This document shows positions 38,985 to 47,322 of a stretch of 64,000 bases of DNA, piece after piece. The stretch comes from an uncultured Pelagibacteraceae bacterium. Lineage in GTDB: Bacteria > Pseudomonadota > Alphaproteobacteria > Pelagibacterales > Pelagibacteraceae. The translations under genes were made by a program, and so were the position numbers. Below the pieces are notes generated by a model. That model was given only the letters and a program-made list of their open reading frames with translations. It had not been told where the DNA came from and searched no databases. The DNA lies in contig CACAWM010000001.1 in the NCBI GenBank assembly GCA_902536205.1, positions 9,114 to 73,113 on the forward strand, read 5' to 3'. The number at the start of each line of letters is the position of its first letter. The stretch's first letter is position 1.

Positions 38985-40430
38985 TTACGCGGCAGCTACG
39001 GATTTATTTTTATTTGCTTTTAATTGTAAATATTTTTCAATTTGAACAGCAGCATCTCGACCATCTCTTATCGCCCAAACTACGAGTGAAGCTCCTCTTA
39101 CAATGTCTCCCGCTGCAAATATTCCATCCAAATTAGTTTGCATCGATTTCAGATTAATTTTTAAAGTTCCCCATTGCGAGACTACTAATTCTTTTGCGTT
39201 AAACAACTTGGGTAAATTTTCTGGATCAAATCCCAAAGATTTAATTACAAGATCCGCCGGGATCTTATATTCAGATCCCTTTTCAATTTCTGGTCTTCTT
39301 CTACCGGATGAGTCAGGTAAACCCAATTTCATTTTATTTACCTCCACTGCTTCAACTTTATTTATTCCAATGAAACTTTTTGGACTTGTTAACCAAACGA
39401 ATTCTACTCCTTCTTCAATTGCGTTTCCTACTTCTCTAGCTGATCCAGGCATATTTTCTCGATCACGCCTGTAAAGACATTTTACAGACTTAGCTTTCTG
39501 TCTTACTGAAGTTCTTACACAGTCCATAGCGGTGTCTCCGCCACCTATTACAACTACATTTTTTCCCTCAGCATTAAGAGTACCATCATCAAATAATTTT
39601 ACTTTATCGCCTAATCCTTTTTTGTTAGATGCGGTTAAAAAATCCATTGCGGGAAAAATATTTTGAAGGTTGTAACCTGGGATATCTATTTCTCTAGCTT
39701 TATAAACTCCAGTAGCAATAAGTATTGCATCATGTATTTCCTTAAGTTCATATAGTGTTTTATCTTTTCCAACCTCAAAATTTTGAACAAATTTAATACC
39801 AGAGTCTTTAAGAAGCTTTGTTCTTCTCTCAACAACAAATTTTTCTAATTTAAAATTTGGAATACCATAAATTAAAAGACCACCTGGCCTATCGTATCTA
39901 TCATAAATTGTTACCTGGTAACCTGATTTTCGAAGTTCTTCAGCGCAAGCCATTCCAGCTGGACCAGCGCCTATAATGCCAACTGATTGTTTTAACTCTC
40001 TTTTAACTTTAAAAGGTTTTACCCATCCTTTATCCCAAGCTGTATCAGTTATATATTTTTCTATAGAACCTATTGTTACGGTTCCATGACCAGACTGCTC
40101 AATCACACAATTCCCTTCACATAATCTATCTTGAGGACAAATTCTTCCACAAACTTCTGGCATATTATTTGTGCTTTGTGAAACTTCATAAGCCTCTTTC
40201 AAACGACCCTCAGCAGTTAATTTCAACCAGTCTGGTATATTGTTGCTAAGTGGACAGTGGATTTGACAGAAAGGAACTCCGCATTGTGAACATCTGCTCG
40301 ATTGCTCAGTTGCTTTATCGGTAATGTAATCTTTATAGATTTCATTAAAATCACCTTTCCTCTTGTTAGTATTTCTTTTTTCAGGGGATTCCTGATTTAC
40401 ATCTACAAACTGAAGCATTTTTTTAGTCAT
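38985..40430 (-). CDS. gltD: Glutamate synthase small subunit (NADPH-GOGAT beta)
   Basis: GltD takes electrons from NADPH and hands them to GltB through 4Fe-4S clusters. Cys47, 50, 55 and 59 (CSQCGVPFCQIHC) plus a second set in CGRICPQDRLCEGNC are cluster ligands. GIIGAGPAGMACAEELRKSG is the FAD-binding fold and VVVIGGGDTAMDCVRTS the NADPH-binding fold, and GIFAAGDIVRGASLVVWAI closes the FAD site. The 481-residue protein is full length. It is the first gene of gltDB and has a good promoter and an upstream palindrome. Confidence 0.97.
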   Translation of the reverse strand: MTKKMLQFVDVNQESPEKRNTNKRKGDFNEIYKDYITDKATEQSSRCSQCGVPFCQIHCPLSNNIPDWLKLTAEGRLKEAYEVSQSTNNMPEVCGRICPQDRLCEGNCVIEQSGHGTVTIGSIEKYITDTAWDKGWVKPFKVKRELKQSVGIIGAGPAGMACAEELRKSGYQVTIYDRYDRPGGLLIYGIPNFKLEKFVVERRTKLLKDSGIKFVQNFEVGKDKTLYELKEIHDAILIATGVYKAREIDIPGYNLQNIFPAMDFLTASNKKGLGDKVKLFDDGTLNAEGKNVVVIGGGDTAMDCVRTSVRQKAKSVKCLYRRDRENMPGSAREVGNAIEEGVEFVWLTSPKSFIGINKVEAVEVNKMKLGLPDSSGRRRPEIEKGSEYKIPADLVIKSLGFDPENLPKLFNAKELVVSQWGTLKINLKSMQTNLDGIFAAGDIVRGASLVVWAIRDGRDAAVQIEKYLQLKANKNKSVAAA

Positions 40431-40452
40431 AAAAGTGTTAATTAAGTTAAGT

Positions 40453-40482
40453 AGTATAAGATTGATAGCTTTTAAAGGTCAA
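40453..40482 (-). promoter_or_regulatory. Candidate sigma-70 promoter of gltD-gltB
   Basis: On the minus strand TTGACC (complement of 40477-40482) and TATACT (complement of 40453-40458) are separated by 18 bases, each matching the consensus at 5 of 6 positions, and lie about 25-50 bases upstream of the gltD ATG. This is one of the better promoter matches in the window. Confidence 0.6.
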
Positions 40483-40530
40483 TACCAGTTACCTATATAT
40501 CAAAAACCCCAAAAAAAAGATGTCTTTTTT

Positions 40531-40547
40531 TGCATACCTGTTATGCA
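40531..40547. promoter_or_regulatory. 17-bp palindrome, NtrC-family-like operator (TGC-N11-GCA)
   Basis: TGCATA and TATGCA form a perfect inverted repeat around the 5-base spacer CCTGT. The outer TGC-N11-GCA and the 6-5-6 spacing match the known shape of NtrC sites. The centre is about 57 bases upstream of the gltD -35 box and 56 bases upstream of the uppP start, so either gene could be controlled. Next to it is a second inverted repeat of A and T tracts (AAAAAAAGA/TCTTTTTTT, 40512-40531), which is low-complexity and may simply be bent DNA. Confidence 0.45.
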
Positions 40548-40594
40548 TTCAAAATTGCCAATAAATAAACAACCTTTAATTTTACTTATTTAAC

Positions 40595-41353
40595 GTGATT
40601 GAAATTTTTATTTTATCTTTAATCCAAGGAATTACTGAATTTATACCCGTAAGTTCCTCTTCTCATCTCATTTTAGTTTCAAAATATCTTAACTTTGAAA
40701 ATCAAAGTCTAGCCTTAGATGTGAGTTTGCATATTGGTTCGTTTATTGCTGTGTTATTTTTCTTTTACAAGGATATTCTCAGTTTTTTAGAGAATAAAAT
40801 TATTTTTTTAAAAATTTTAGTTTCTTCTATACCGGTAATGATAGCAGGAGTTTTTTTTATTGAAACTGGTTTAATTGAAAAAATTAGAAATATAAAAGTT
40901 ATAGCATTTACTACTATAATATTTGGAATTCTACTGTTTATCAGTGACAAATTTAAATTAGAAAAAGATATTAATGGAAATTTTACTTATAAGTCTGCTA
41001 TTTTTATTGGATGTTTTCAAATCTTATCTTTAATACCTGGTGTTAGTAGATCTGGAATAGCCATAACCGCAGCTAGATTATTAAAATTTAAAAGAGTCGA
41101 TGCTGGAAAGATCTCTTTTTTAATTTCAATTCCAATTTTAGGAGCAGTTTCAATTTTTGGAATAAAAAATTTAATTTTATCTGAAAATTTAAGTTTTACA
41201 TATTTAAATTTATTATCTATTTTAATCTCTTTCTTTTTTTCGTTAATGACAATTAAATATTTTTTAAAATATATAAATAAATTTAATCTAAATATTTTTG
41301 TTTATTATAGAATTTTTTTAGGCTTGATACTTATAATTTTAGCTTACTTATAA
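40595..41353 (+). CDS. uppP: Undecaprenyl-diphosphate phosphatase
   Basis: UppP (BacA) recycles the lipid carrier by removing one phosphate from undecaprenyl diphosphate on the periplasmic side. Both family motifs are present: QGITEFIPVSSSSH at residues 11-24 (with the catalytic glutamate and histidine) and LIPGVSRSGIAITAARLL later. About eight membrane segments fit the known fold. At 252 residues it is of normal length. The start is GTG. It lies divergent to gltD; the 165 bases between them hold the promoter and palindrome described separately. Confidence 0.96.
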   Translation: MIEIFILSLIQGITEFIPVSSSSHLILVSKYLNFENQSLALDVSLHIGSFIAVLFFFYKDILSFLENKIIFLKILVSSIPVMIAGVFFIETGLIEKIRNIKVIAFTTIIFGILLFISDKFKLEKDINGNFTYKSAIFIGCFQILSLIPGVSRSGIAITAARLLKFKRVDAGKISFLISIPILGAVSIFGIKNLILSENLSFTYLNLLSILISFFFSLMTIKYFLKYINKFNLNIFVYYRIFLGLILIILAYL

Positions 41354-41484
41354 AAGAAAAGTAAGAGATAAAAGTAAGATAAAAACTATGAAAAAGAATA
41401 AAACTACAGATTTTTTCAGGGATAAATTTAATAATGATTTCATAAATCTACTTTATTATTTTTTTTTAAAAATTCAATTAATTT

Positions 41485-41561
41485 TGGTGCGCCTGCTAGG
41501 ATTTGAACCCAGAACCTCCTGGTCCGTAGCCAAGCGCTCTATCCAGTTGAGCTACAGGCGC
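41485..41561 (-). tRNA. tRNA-Arg (anticodon ACG)
   Basis: The cloverleaf is complete: acceptor stem GCGCCTG paired with CAGGCGC, discriminator A and an encoded CCA, a D arm with AGCTCAACTGGATAGAGC, anticodon stem CTTGG/CCAGG around CTACGGA with anticodon ACG (A34 would be edited to inosine by TadA), a short variable loop, and T arm with GGTTCAAATCC. It reads CGN codons. It lies between uppP and the O-antigen-ligase-like gene, opposite in strand. A plus-strand reading frame across it is only its antisense. Confidence 0.98.
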
Positions 41562-41610
41562 AATAATTTAAAATTATTGAAGAATGTATAAATTAATCTA
41601 ATATTGTGCT

Positions 41611-42936
41611 GTGATCAAACAAAATTTAATTACTAATTATTTAATTAACCTCTTAATTTCAATTATTCCGGTAAGTTATATTGCTGGTAATTTAATATTA
41701 AATCTAAATATAATTTTAATAATAATTACGTTTTTTTTTTCATATAAACTTGAAATTTTAAAATTCGATTTTAGTTCCTTTGATAAGTTGATAATTGTAT
41801 TTTTTTTATACATTTTACTAAATGGTGTTTACAATAATTTTTTAAATACTTTTCTCGATCAAGAAAATAATTTAATTTTCAATAAATCTATATCTTATCT
41901 TAGATTTTTATTTTTATATTTAATCTTAAAGTTTCTTATTAAGAAAAATTTCATTTATTATAAATTAATTTTTTTTTCTTTTGGTTTATTATCAGTTTTC
42001 GTAAGTATTGATTTAATTTTCCAATTTTTTTTTAGAGTAGATCTACTTGGTTACGAGGTAGGAGAAAGTACTAGAAGAATAGGAGGACCGTTTGGTGATG
42101 AGTTAATTGCAGGAGGTTTTGTGCAAAGATTTTATATTTTTTTTTTATTTTATTTTTTATTATTTTTAAATTTTAATAAAAGATGGGTTTTACACATTTA
42201 TATTTTATTGTGCTTATTCTTATTTTCTTTAGGAATTCTTTTTAGCGGTAATAGGATGCCATTAGTTTTATTTCTTTTAAGCTTATTGTTAATCTTAATA
42301 TTTGAAAAATCTTTAAGAAAAAATTTGTTATTAATTTTTACAATATTTTTTTTAAGTACAGCTGGTTTAATAAATTCAAGTGAGAAATTAAAACATCACT
42401 TAACTGGATTTAAAAAAAGAAGTTTTGAAATTGTAAATTATTTACATAGCAAGATTTTATTAAATGAAGTTGAAGACATCACAGATATTCCAAATCCTTA
42501 TGCAAAAGAATTTGAAATTGGCATTTTAACTTGGAGTGAAAATAAAATAGTTGGTACCGGTATCAAATCATTTTATATGAGCTGTGCACAAACTGATAAA
42601 CCTTTGTTTAAGAATTATAAAGGATCTATCTGCAATACCCACCCACATAACTACTATTTACACATAGCTAATGAACTTGGCATTATTGGATTGTTTATTA
42701 TAATTTTAATTTTTTTAGTAATTATCACTAACGGTTTTAAATATTTCTTTTCAGAAAGGCATTCTTATGAAAAAAAACTGTTTTTACCCTTTTTTGTAAT
42801 ATTTTTAGTAGAAATTTTCCCTCTGAAAACTACTGGAAGCTTTTTCACTACTGCAAATTCTACTTTTATATTTATTATTATCTCATTTATTGTAGGTTTA
42901 GTTGAACTAAAAAATAAAACAAATGACGAAAAATAG
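41611..42936 (+). CDS. O-antigen ligase/polymerase-like membrane protein
   Basis: The 441-residue protein has about eleven membrane segments, with a large periplasmic loop between about residues 245 and 345. The loop carries GTGIKSFYMSC and NTHPHNYYLHIANELG, the Wzy_C/WaaL signature with its conserved histidine and acidic residue. SGNRMPLVLFLLSLLL is a further family feature. Such proteins join glycan chains to lipid A or polymerise repeat units. The GTG start follows tRNA-Arg by 49 bases, and its end overlaps the thiolase gene by 14 bases. Confidence 0.83.
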   Translation: MIKQNLITNYLINLLISIIPVSYIAGNLILNLNIILIIITFFFSYKLEILKFDFSSFDKLIIVFFLYILLNGVYNNFLNTFLDQENNLIFNKSISYLRFLFLYLILKFLIKKNFIYYKLIFFSFGLLSVFVSIDLIFQFFFRVDLLGYEVGESTRRIGGPFGDELIAGGFVQRFYIFFLFYFLLFLNFNKRWVLHIYILLCLFLFSLGILFSGNRMPLVLFLLSLLLILIFEKSLRKNLLLIFTIFFLSTAGLINSSEKLKHHLTGFKKRSFEIVNYLHSKILLNEVEDITDIPNPYAKEFEIGILTWSENKIVGTGIKSFYMSCAQTDKPLFKNYKGSICNTHPHNYYLHIANELGIIGLFIIILIFLVIITNGFKYFFSERHSYEKKLFLPFFVIFLVEIFPLKTTGSFFTTANSTFIFIIISFIVGLVELKNKTNDEK

Positions 42937-44101
42937 TGTTGTAATAACCTCTGCTTGTAGAACTGCCGTTGGTTCATTAGGAAAATCTTTAAAAAATGTC
43001 AAAGCTGAGGATTTAGGCTCTGCGGTGATATCAGAGTCTATTGCTAAATCTAATATAAAACCTACTGATCTTGACGAAATAATATTTGGTCAAGTTTTGA
43101 CCGGAGGCTCAGGTCAAAATCCAGCTAGACAGGCAGCTATGAGGGCAGGAGTTCCAAAAGAAGTTCCAGCATATATCGTTAATCAAGTATGCGGTTCTGG
43201 AATAAGATCTATAGCTTCAGGTTATCAAAGTATAAAAGCAGGAAACTCAAAAATATTGATTGCTGGTGGACAAGAAAATATGTCACTAGCTCCTCACGCT
43301 ATTCATTTAAGAGATGGTAAAAAATTAGGTGATGCTGAGTTGATCGATACTATGATTAAAGATGGGCTATGGGATGCATTTCATGGTTATCATATGGGTG
43401 TGACTGCTGAAAATGTAGCTGAAAAATTTCAGGTTACGAGGGAAGAGCAAGATAAATTTTCTCTTAAATCTCAAGAAAAAGCTCTTAAAGCTCAGAAGGA
43501 TAATAAATTTAATGATGAAATAATCAATTTCAAAATCAAATCAAAAAAAGCAGAGACAAATTTTAACAAAGATGAACATCCAAGAGAAGGAATAAACTTG
43601 AATGCTCTTTCAAGGTTAAAACCTGTATTTAAAAAAGACGGTTCAGTGACTGCTGGAAATGCTTCAGGTATTAATGATGGAGCTGCAGCTGTTACATTAA
43701 TGAGTAAGCAGGAGGCTGAAGAAAGAGGTTTGGAAAAATTAGTTACTGTTAAATCTTGGGCTAGTTGTGGTGTGGATCCTGCTTTAATGGGAACTGGCCC
43801 AATTCCATCTGCAAAGAAAGCACTAGACTTAGCTGGGTGGAAAATAAATGAAGTGGATCTATTTGAAATAAATGAAGCCTTTGCAGCACAAAGTATAGCT
43901 GTTGTAAAAACTCTTTCAATTCCAGAAGAAAAAGTAAATGTTAATGGTGGAGCTATAGCTTTGGGACATCCTATTGGTGCTTCCGGGACAAGAATATTAG
44001 TGACACTTATACATGAAATGATTAAGCGTGATGTAAAAAAAGGTTTGGCAACTCTTTGTATTGGTGGTGGTATGGGTATTGCAATGTGTATTGAAAGATA
44101 G
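42923..44101 (+). CDS. phaA: Acetyl-CoA C-acetyltransferase (thiolase)
   Basis: The enzyme splits acetoacetyl-CoA to two acetyl-CoA or runs in reverse. The nucleophile Cys90 lies in NQVCGSGIRSI, the NEAFAAQS motif and GHPIGASG with the catalytic histidine follow, and the second cysteine is in LCIGGGMG near the end. The length is 392 aa, as for biosynthetic thiolases. The start overlaps the membrane-protein gene by 14 bases and the HDAC-family gene follows 8 bases on. The acetoacetyl-CoA synthetase gene nearby on the opposite strand fits with acetoacetate use. Confidence 0.95.
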   Translation: MTKNSVVITSACRTAVGSLGKSLKNVKAEDLGSAVISESIAKSNIKPTDLDEIIFGQVLTGGSGQNPARQAAMRAGVPKEVPAYIVNQVCGSGIRSIASGYQSIKAGNSKILIAGGQENMSLAPHAIHLRDGKKLGDAELIDTMIKDGLWDAFHGYHMGVTAENVAEKFQVTREEQDKFSLKSQEKALKAQKDNKFNDEIINFKIKSKKAETNFNKDEHPREGINLNALSRLKPVFKKDGSVTAGNASGINDGAAAVTLMSKQEAEERGLEKLVTVKSWASCGVDPALMGTGPIPSAKKALDLAGWKINEVDLFEINEAFAAQSIAVVKTLSIPEEKVNVNGGAIALGHPIGASGTRILVTLIHEMIKRDVKKGLATLCIGGGMGIAMCIER

Positions 44102-44109
44102 ATTGTTCA

Positions 44110-45003
44110 ATGGAACTTCCTGTTGTTAATCACCCCGACTACGTAGCTAAAATTAACGATGATAACAAATTTCCTATTAAAAAATTTGGCGCACTAGCAA
44201 AACACCTTTTAAATAAGGGTGTAGTTAAAAAATTTCATATACCAAAAGAATGTTCGATCGAAACTATGAAAACTTCTCATTCGTTAGAATATATTAATCA
44301 TATTAAAAACAAAACATTAGATATTAAAGCTCAAAAAAAAATAGGATTTCCAATTAATGACAGCGTAGTGAGAAGATCTTTTGTAGCGACCGGAGGAACA
44401 GTTTTAGCAAGTAAACTCGCTTTGGACTCAAAGCTTGCCTGTAATACTGCAGGGGGAAGCCATCATGCAACTTTTGACTTTGGCGCGGGCTATTGTGTTT
44501 TTAATGATGTTGCAGTTGCAGCCAATTATTTAAAAAAAAGAAATTACGCAAAAAAAATCCTTATAATTGATTTAGATGTACATCAAGGAAATGGCAATTC
44601 AGAAATATTTAAAAACGATAAAAATGTTTTAACATTTAGTATGCACTGTGCCTCCAATTATCCTGCAAAAAAATCAAAGAGTGATATTGATATTGAACTT
44701 AAAGATCAGATGGAAGATGAGGAGTACTTGAATATTCTTTATAAAAATTTAAAAGAACTTAATAAAAATAAGTATGATTTTATATTTTATATAGCTGGAG
44801 TAGATATTCATCATGAGGATAGATTGGGAAAACTCAAAATTTCTGATTACGGAATAAATAAAAGAGATAGGATTGTTATTGAAAATTTTTATTCTAAAAA
44901 TATTCCATTATGCGGAGTTTTAGGCGGGGGGTATAATAAAAGTTTTGAGAAATTAATAGAGCTTCATTCTATGCTTCACAAAAATTGCGCTGAAGTTGTT
45001 TGA
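44110..45003 (+). CDS. Histone deacetylase-family hydrolase
   Basis: The zinc-dependent deacetylase fold is clear from GGSHHATFDFGAGYCVFND with the catalytic His118-His119 pair, the zinc ligands in DLDVHQGNG (Asp156, His158), a later AGVDIHHEDRLG with the third acidic ligand, and a final GGGYNKS loop. The 297-residue length suits bacterial relatives such as acetylpolyamine amidohydrolases and AcuC-like proteins. The substrate is unknown: acetylated polyamines, proteins or small acetyl compounds are all possible. It follows the thiolase gene by 8 bases. Confidence 0.9.
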   Translation: MELPVVNHPDYVAKINDDNKFPIKKFGALAKHLLNKGVVKKFHIPKECSIETMKTSHSLEYINHIKNKTLDIKAQKKIGFPINDSVVRRSFVATGGTVLASKLALDSKLACNTAGGSHHATFDFGAGYCVFNDVAVAANYLKKRNYAKKILIIDLDVHQGNGNSEIFKNDKNVLTFSMHCASNYPAKKSKSDIDIELKDQMEDEEYLNILYKNLKELNKNKYDFIFYIAGVDIHHEDRLGKLKISDYGINKRDRIVIENFYSKNIPLCGVLGGGYNKSFEKLIELHSMLHKNCAEVV

Positions 45004-45009
45004 AACTCA

Positions 45010-45048
45010 GCCCCAACTACCTTTTGATAGGAGTTCCAGGGTTAGGGC
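45010..45048. other. GC-rich structured element in convergent gap
   Basis: About half of the bases between 45009 and 45053 are G or C, a clear peak over the surrounding AT-rich DNA. AACTaCC (45015-45021) can pair with GGAGTT (45030-45035) around an 8-base loop with one bulged A, and GCCC (45010-45013) with GGGC (45045-45048) can close an outer stem. It lies directly after the HDAC-family stop, in a 118-base gap before the convergent aacS. No long T-run follows. It may be a non-standard terminator, a small RNA or a 3' end structure. The strand is uncertain. Confidence 0.4.
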
Positions 45049-45121
45049 CAAGCTTAATTAAAACATAACTTATATTTCAATAAAAATTAATGTAAGAAAA
45101 TGACGCGTTACTTTTAATTTA

Positions 45122-47053
45122 CTAAGATTTTAGTTGTGACATATTTTCAAAAAACTTCAAAGATTCAGGATTCGCAATAGCTTCTTTATTATTGATCTTT
45201 TCTCCATTTACGACCTGTCTTACAGCTAACTCCACGATCTTCCCGCTTTTAGTTCTTGGAATTTCTGGAACTTTAATGATTATTGAAGGAACATGTTTAG
45301 GGGAACAATTTTTTCTAATTTTAGATTTGATTAATTTGATTTTTTCATCGTTTAATTCCTCATCATTTCTTGTTGTTACAAACAGAATTACTCTTACATC
45401 ATCATTGTAATCTTGTCCGATAACTAAGCCTTCGGTGATAAAATCAATATCTTCAACCTGTTGATAAATTTCTGATGTTCCTATTCTTACCCCTCCAGGG
45501 TTTAGCGTTGCATCAGATCTTCCTCTCATTATAAAACCATTATTTTTAGTTCTCTCAATGAAATCACCATGATGCCAAATATTTTTAAATCTACTAAAGT
45601 AAGCTTTATGATATTTTTTTCCATCATCATCACCCCAAAACTTAACGGGCATCGAGGGAAAAGGTTTTTTAACCACGAGCTCTCCCTTCTCTCCATCAAT
45701 AACACTTCTTCCATCATCGGTAAAAACATCAACTTCAATACCCAAGCTCTGACCTTGAATTTCGCCCATATGCACACTCGAGTAAAGGTTTCCTAAAACT
45801 AAACAACCAACTAAGTCTGTTCCCCCTGCGATTGATGTGAGATGAACGTCTTTCTTAATATTTTCATAAACATACTTAAAACTTTCCTCAGCTAAAGGGG
45901 ACCCAGTGGAAGTAATTATTTTTATTGAACTTAAATCAAGGTTTGCGCTTTTATATTTTTCATTCTTTAAGTGATCTATATATTTAGCACTTACCCCAAA
46001 AAGGTTAATTTTCTTATTTTGACAGTACTCTAAAAGAACATTTATCTTAGGATAAAACGGTGCTCCATCAAATAAAAATATAGATGAACCTGTTGCTAAT
46101 CCTCCTACTAGCCAATTCCACATCATCCACCCTGTAGTAGTGTAATAAAATAATCTTTCATTATTTCTGATATCACAGTGAAGCATAAATTCTTTGTTAT
46201 GTTCAATTAAAACGTTTCCCGCTCCATGCGTTATACATTTAGGTTTTCCGGTTGTGCCACTTGAAAACAAAATATATATGGGGTGATTAAACTCAAATCG
46301 TTCAAAAGTTTCATCAGCTTCTGCCTGATTTAGAACTTCTTCAAAGTTTATATGCCCCTGTAGAAACATTTCTTCTTTTTTATTATACGCAAATACTAAA
46401 GTTTTTTTTATCGACGGAATTTGTTTAAAAATATCCTCAATTTTTTCAAGAATATTTATTTTTTTACCACTATAAAAGTAGTGGTCACTTGTTATTAAAA
46501 TACTAGGTTCTATTTGTTTGAATCTATCAACAACACCTTGCGTTCCAAAGTCTGGAGAGCATGATGACCAAATAATTCCATTTTTAGCGCAAGCTAAAAA
46601 ACTTATAACCGACTCAATTTTATTTGGCACATAAGCTGCAACACGATCTCCTTTTTTTAAACCTAAGGATTTTAGGTAATTTGAAAACTTACAAACTTTA
46701 CTATAAAGTTGATCCCAAGAAATCTCTTCTTCAAACCCTTTCTCGGATAAAAAACTTATGGCAACGTCTGATGATCTTTTCTTTAAAATATTTTCTGTGT
46801 AATTTAATTTAGAATCTGAAAAAAATTTAGTTTTATTAAAAATATTATTGTATCTAATTACTTCTTTACCTTTGTCTCCTATAATCTTTGAATAGTCCCA
46901 AAACTTTGACCAAAATTCATCAGGATGATCTACAGACCATTTCCACAATTTTTTGAAATTGTAGTTTGATTTAAAATTTATAAATTTTGAAAAATCTTCA
47001 AGAATAGATTCTTTTTTTCTTTTATCAGATGGTTCCCACAGAAACTTTTCCAT
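45122..47053 (-). CDS. aacS: Acetoacetyl-CoA synthetase
   Basis: The acyl-adenylate enzyme activates acetoacetate with ATP and CoA. It has an N-terminal ACAS_N-type region (residues 1-100, with DEFWSKFWDYSKIIGDKG), the AMP-binding motif LFSSGTTGKPKCITHG, TTTGWMMWNWLVGGL, a GGTDLVGCLV block and the C-terminal domain with RTKSGKIVE holding the catalytic lysine. The 643-residue length and YTTTGWMMWN match acetoacetate-CoA ligase better than acetyl-CoA synthetase. A perfect 8-bp hairpin directly precedes its ATG, and no Shine-Dalgarno sequence is visible. Confidence 0.93.
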   Translation of the reverse strand: MEKFLWEPSDKRKKESILEDFSKFINFKSNYNFKKLWKWSVDHPDEFWSKFWDYSKIIGDKGKEVIRYNNIFNKTKFFSDSKLNYTENILKKRSSDVAISFLSEKGFEEEISWDQLYSKVCKFSNYLKSLGLKKGDRVAAYVPNKIESVISFLACAKNGIIWSSCSPDFGTQGVVDRFKQIEPSILITSDHYFYSGKKINILEKIEDIFKQIPSIKKTLVFAYNKKEEMFLQGHINFEEVLNQAEADETFERFEFNHPIYILFSSGTTGKPKCITHGAGNVLIEHNKEFMLHCDIRNNERLFYYTTTGWMMWNWLVGGLATGSSIFLFDGAPFYPKINVLLEYCQNKKINLFGVSAKYIDHLKNEKYKSANLDLSSIKIITSTGSPLAEESFKYVYENIKKDVHLTSIAGGTDLVGCLVLGNLYSSVHMGEIQGQSLGIEVDVFTDDGRSVIDGEKGELVVKKPFPSMPVKFWGDDDGKKYHKAYFSRFKNIWHHGDFIERTKNNGFIMRGRSDATLNPGGVRIGTSEIYQQVEDIDFITEGLVIGQDYNDDVRVILFVTTRNDEELNDEKIKLIKSKIRKNCSPKHVPSIIIKVPEIPRTKSGKIVELAVRQVVNGEKINNKEAIANPESLKFFENMSQLKS

Positions 47054-47072
47054 AAAAGCTAGCTTAGCTTTT
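47054..47072 (-). promoter_or_regulatory. Perfect hairpin touching the aacS start codon
   Basis: AAAAGCTA and TAGCTTTT form an 8-bp perfect inverted repeat with a 3-base loop immediately upstream of the aacS ATG, with no base between hairpin and start. In the mRNA it would occupy the position of a ribosome-binding site. It may tune translation, or be chance in a low-complexity leader. Confidence 0.4.
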
Positions 47073-47180
47073 ATTTTTTTATCTTAATAGATATTTTTTA
47101 AGAATAATTTTCTGAACTAAAACTGCTCTATTTGTTTTAATCTCTCTTTTTTTGAATAAAAAATTTATTAACCAACGCAT

Positions 47181-47228
47181 GTCACATATGAATAAAAATA
47201 ATTGACAAAAAAAAGCAGAAAATGTGAC
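47181..47228. promoter_or_regulatory. Spaced inverted repeat upstream of aceE
   Basis: GTCACAT (47181-47187) and ATGTGAC (47222-47228) are perfect 7-bp inverted repeats 34 bases apart, within the 269-base gap between aacS and aceE and about 95-140 bases upstream of aceE. A TTGACA (47202-47207) lies between them without a good -10 partner; TTGATC (47234-47239) and TATTCT (47258-47263) at 18-base spacing are a better but still weak promoter pair. The rest of this gap is AT-rich and shows nothing else. Confidence 0.3.
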
Positions 47229-47322
47229 AAAAATTGATCTTATCCGACTATTTGCCCTATTCTTTAATGTTTATTAATTATTTATTTTTTAATATGTTGC
47301 ACCCAGTTTATAATAGCTAATT

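Noticed and set aside
40511..40531. A/T-tract inverted repeat as a terminator for gltD or uppP
   Set aside because: It lies upstream of both divergent genes and is low-complexity, so termination makes no sense there.
41388..41591. A 67-codon plus-strand frame with the string GFEPRTSWS
   Set aside because: It is the antisense reading of tRNA-Arg, a well-known artefact; the tRNA cloverleaf on the minus strand explains the sequence.
45010..45053. Degenerate tRNA
   Set aside because: No T-arm TTCRA motif and no 7-bp acceptor stem could be formed.
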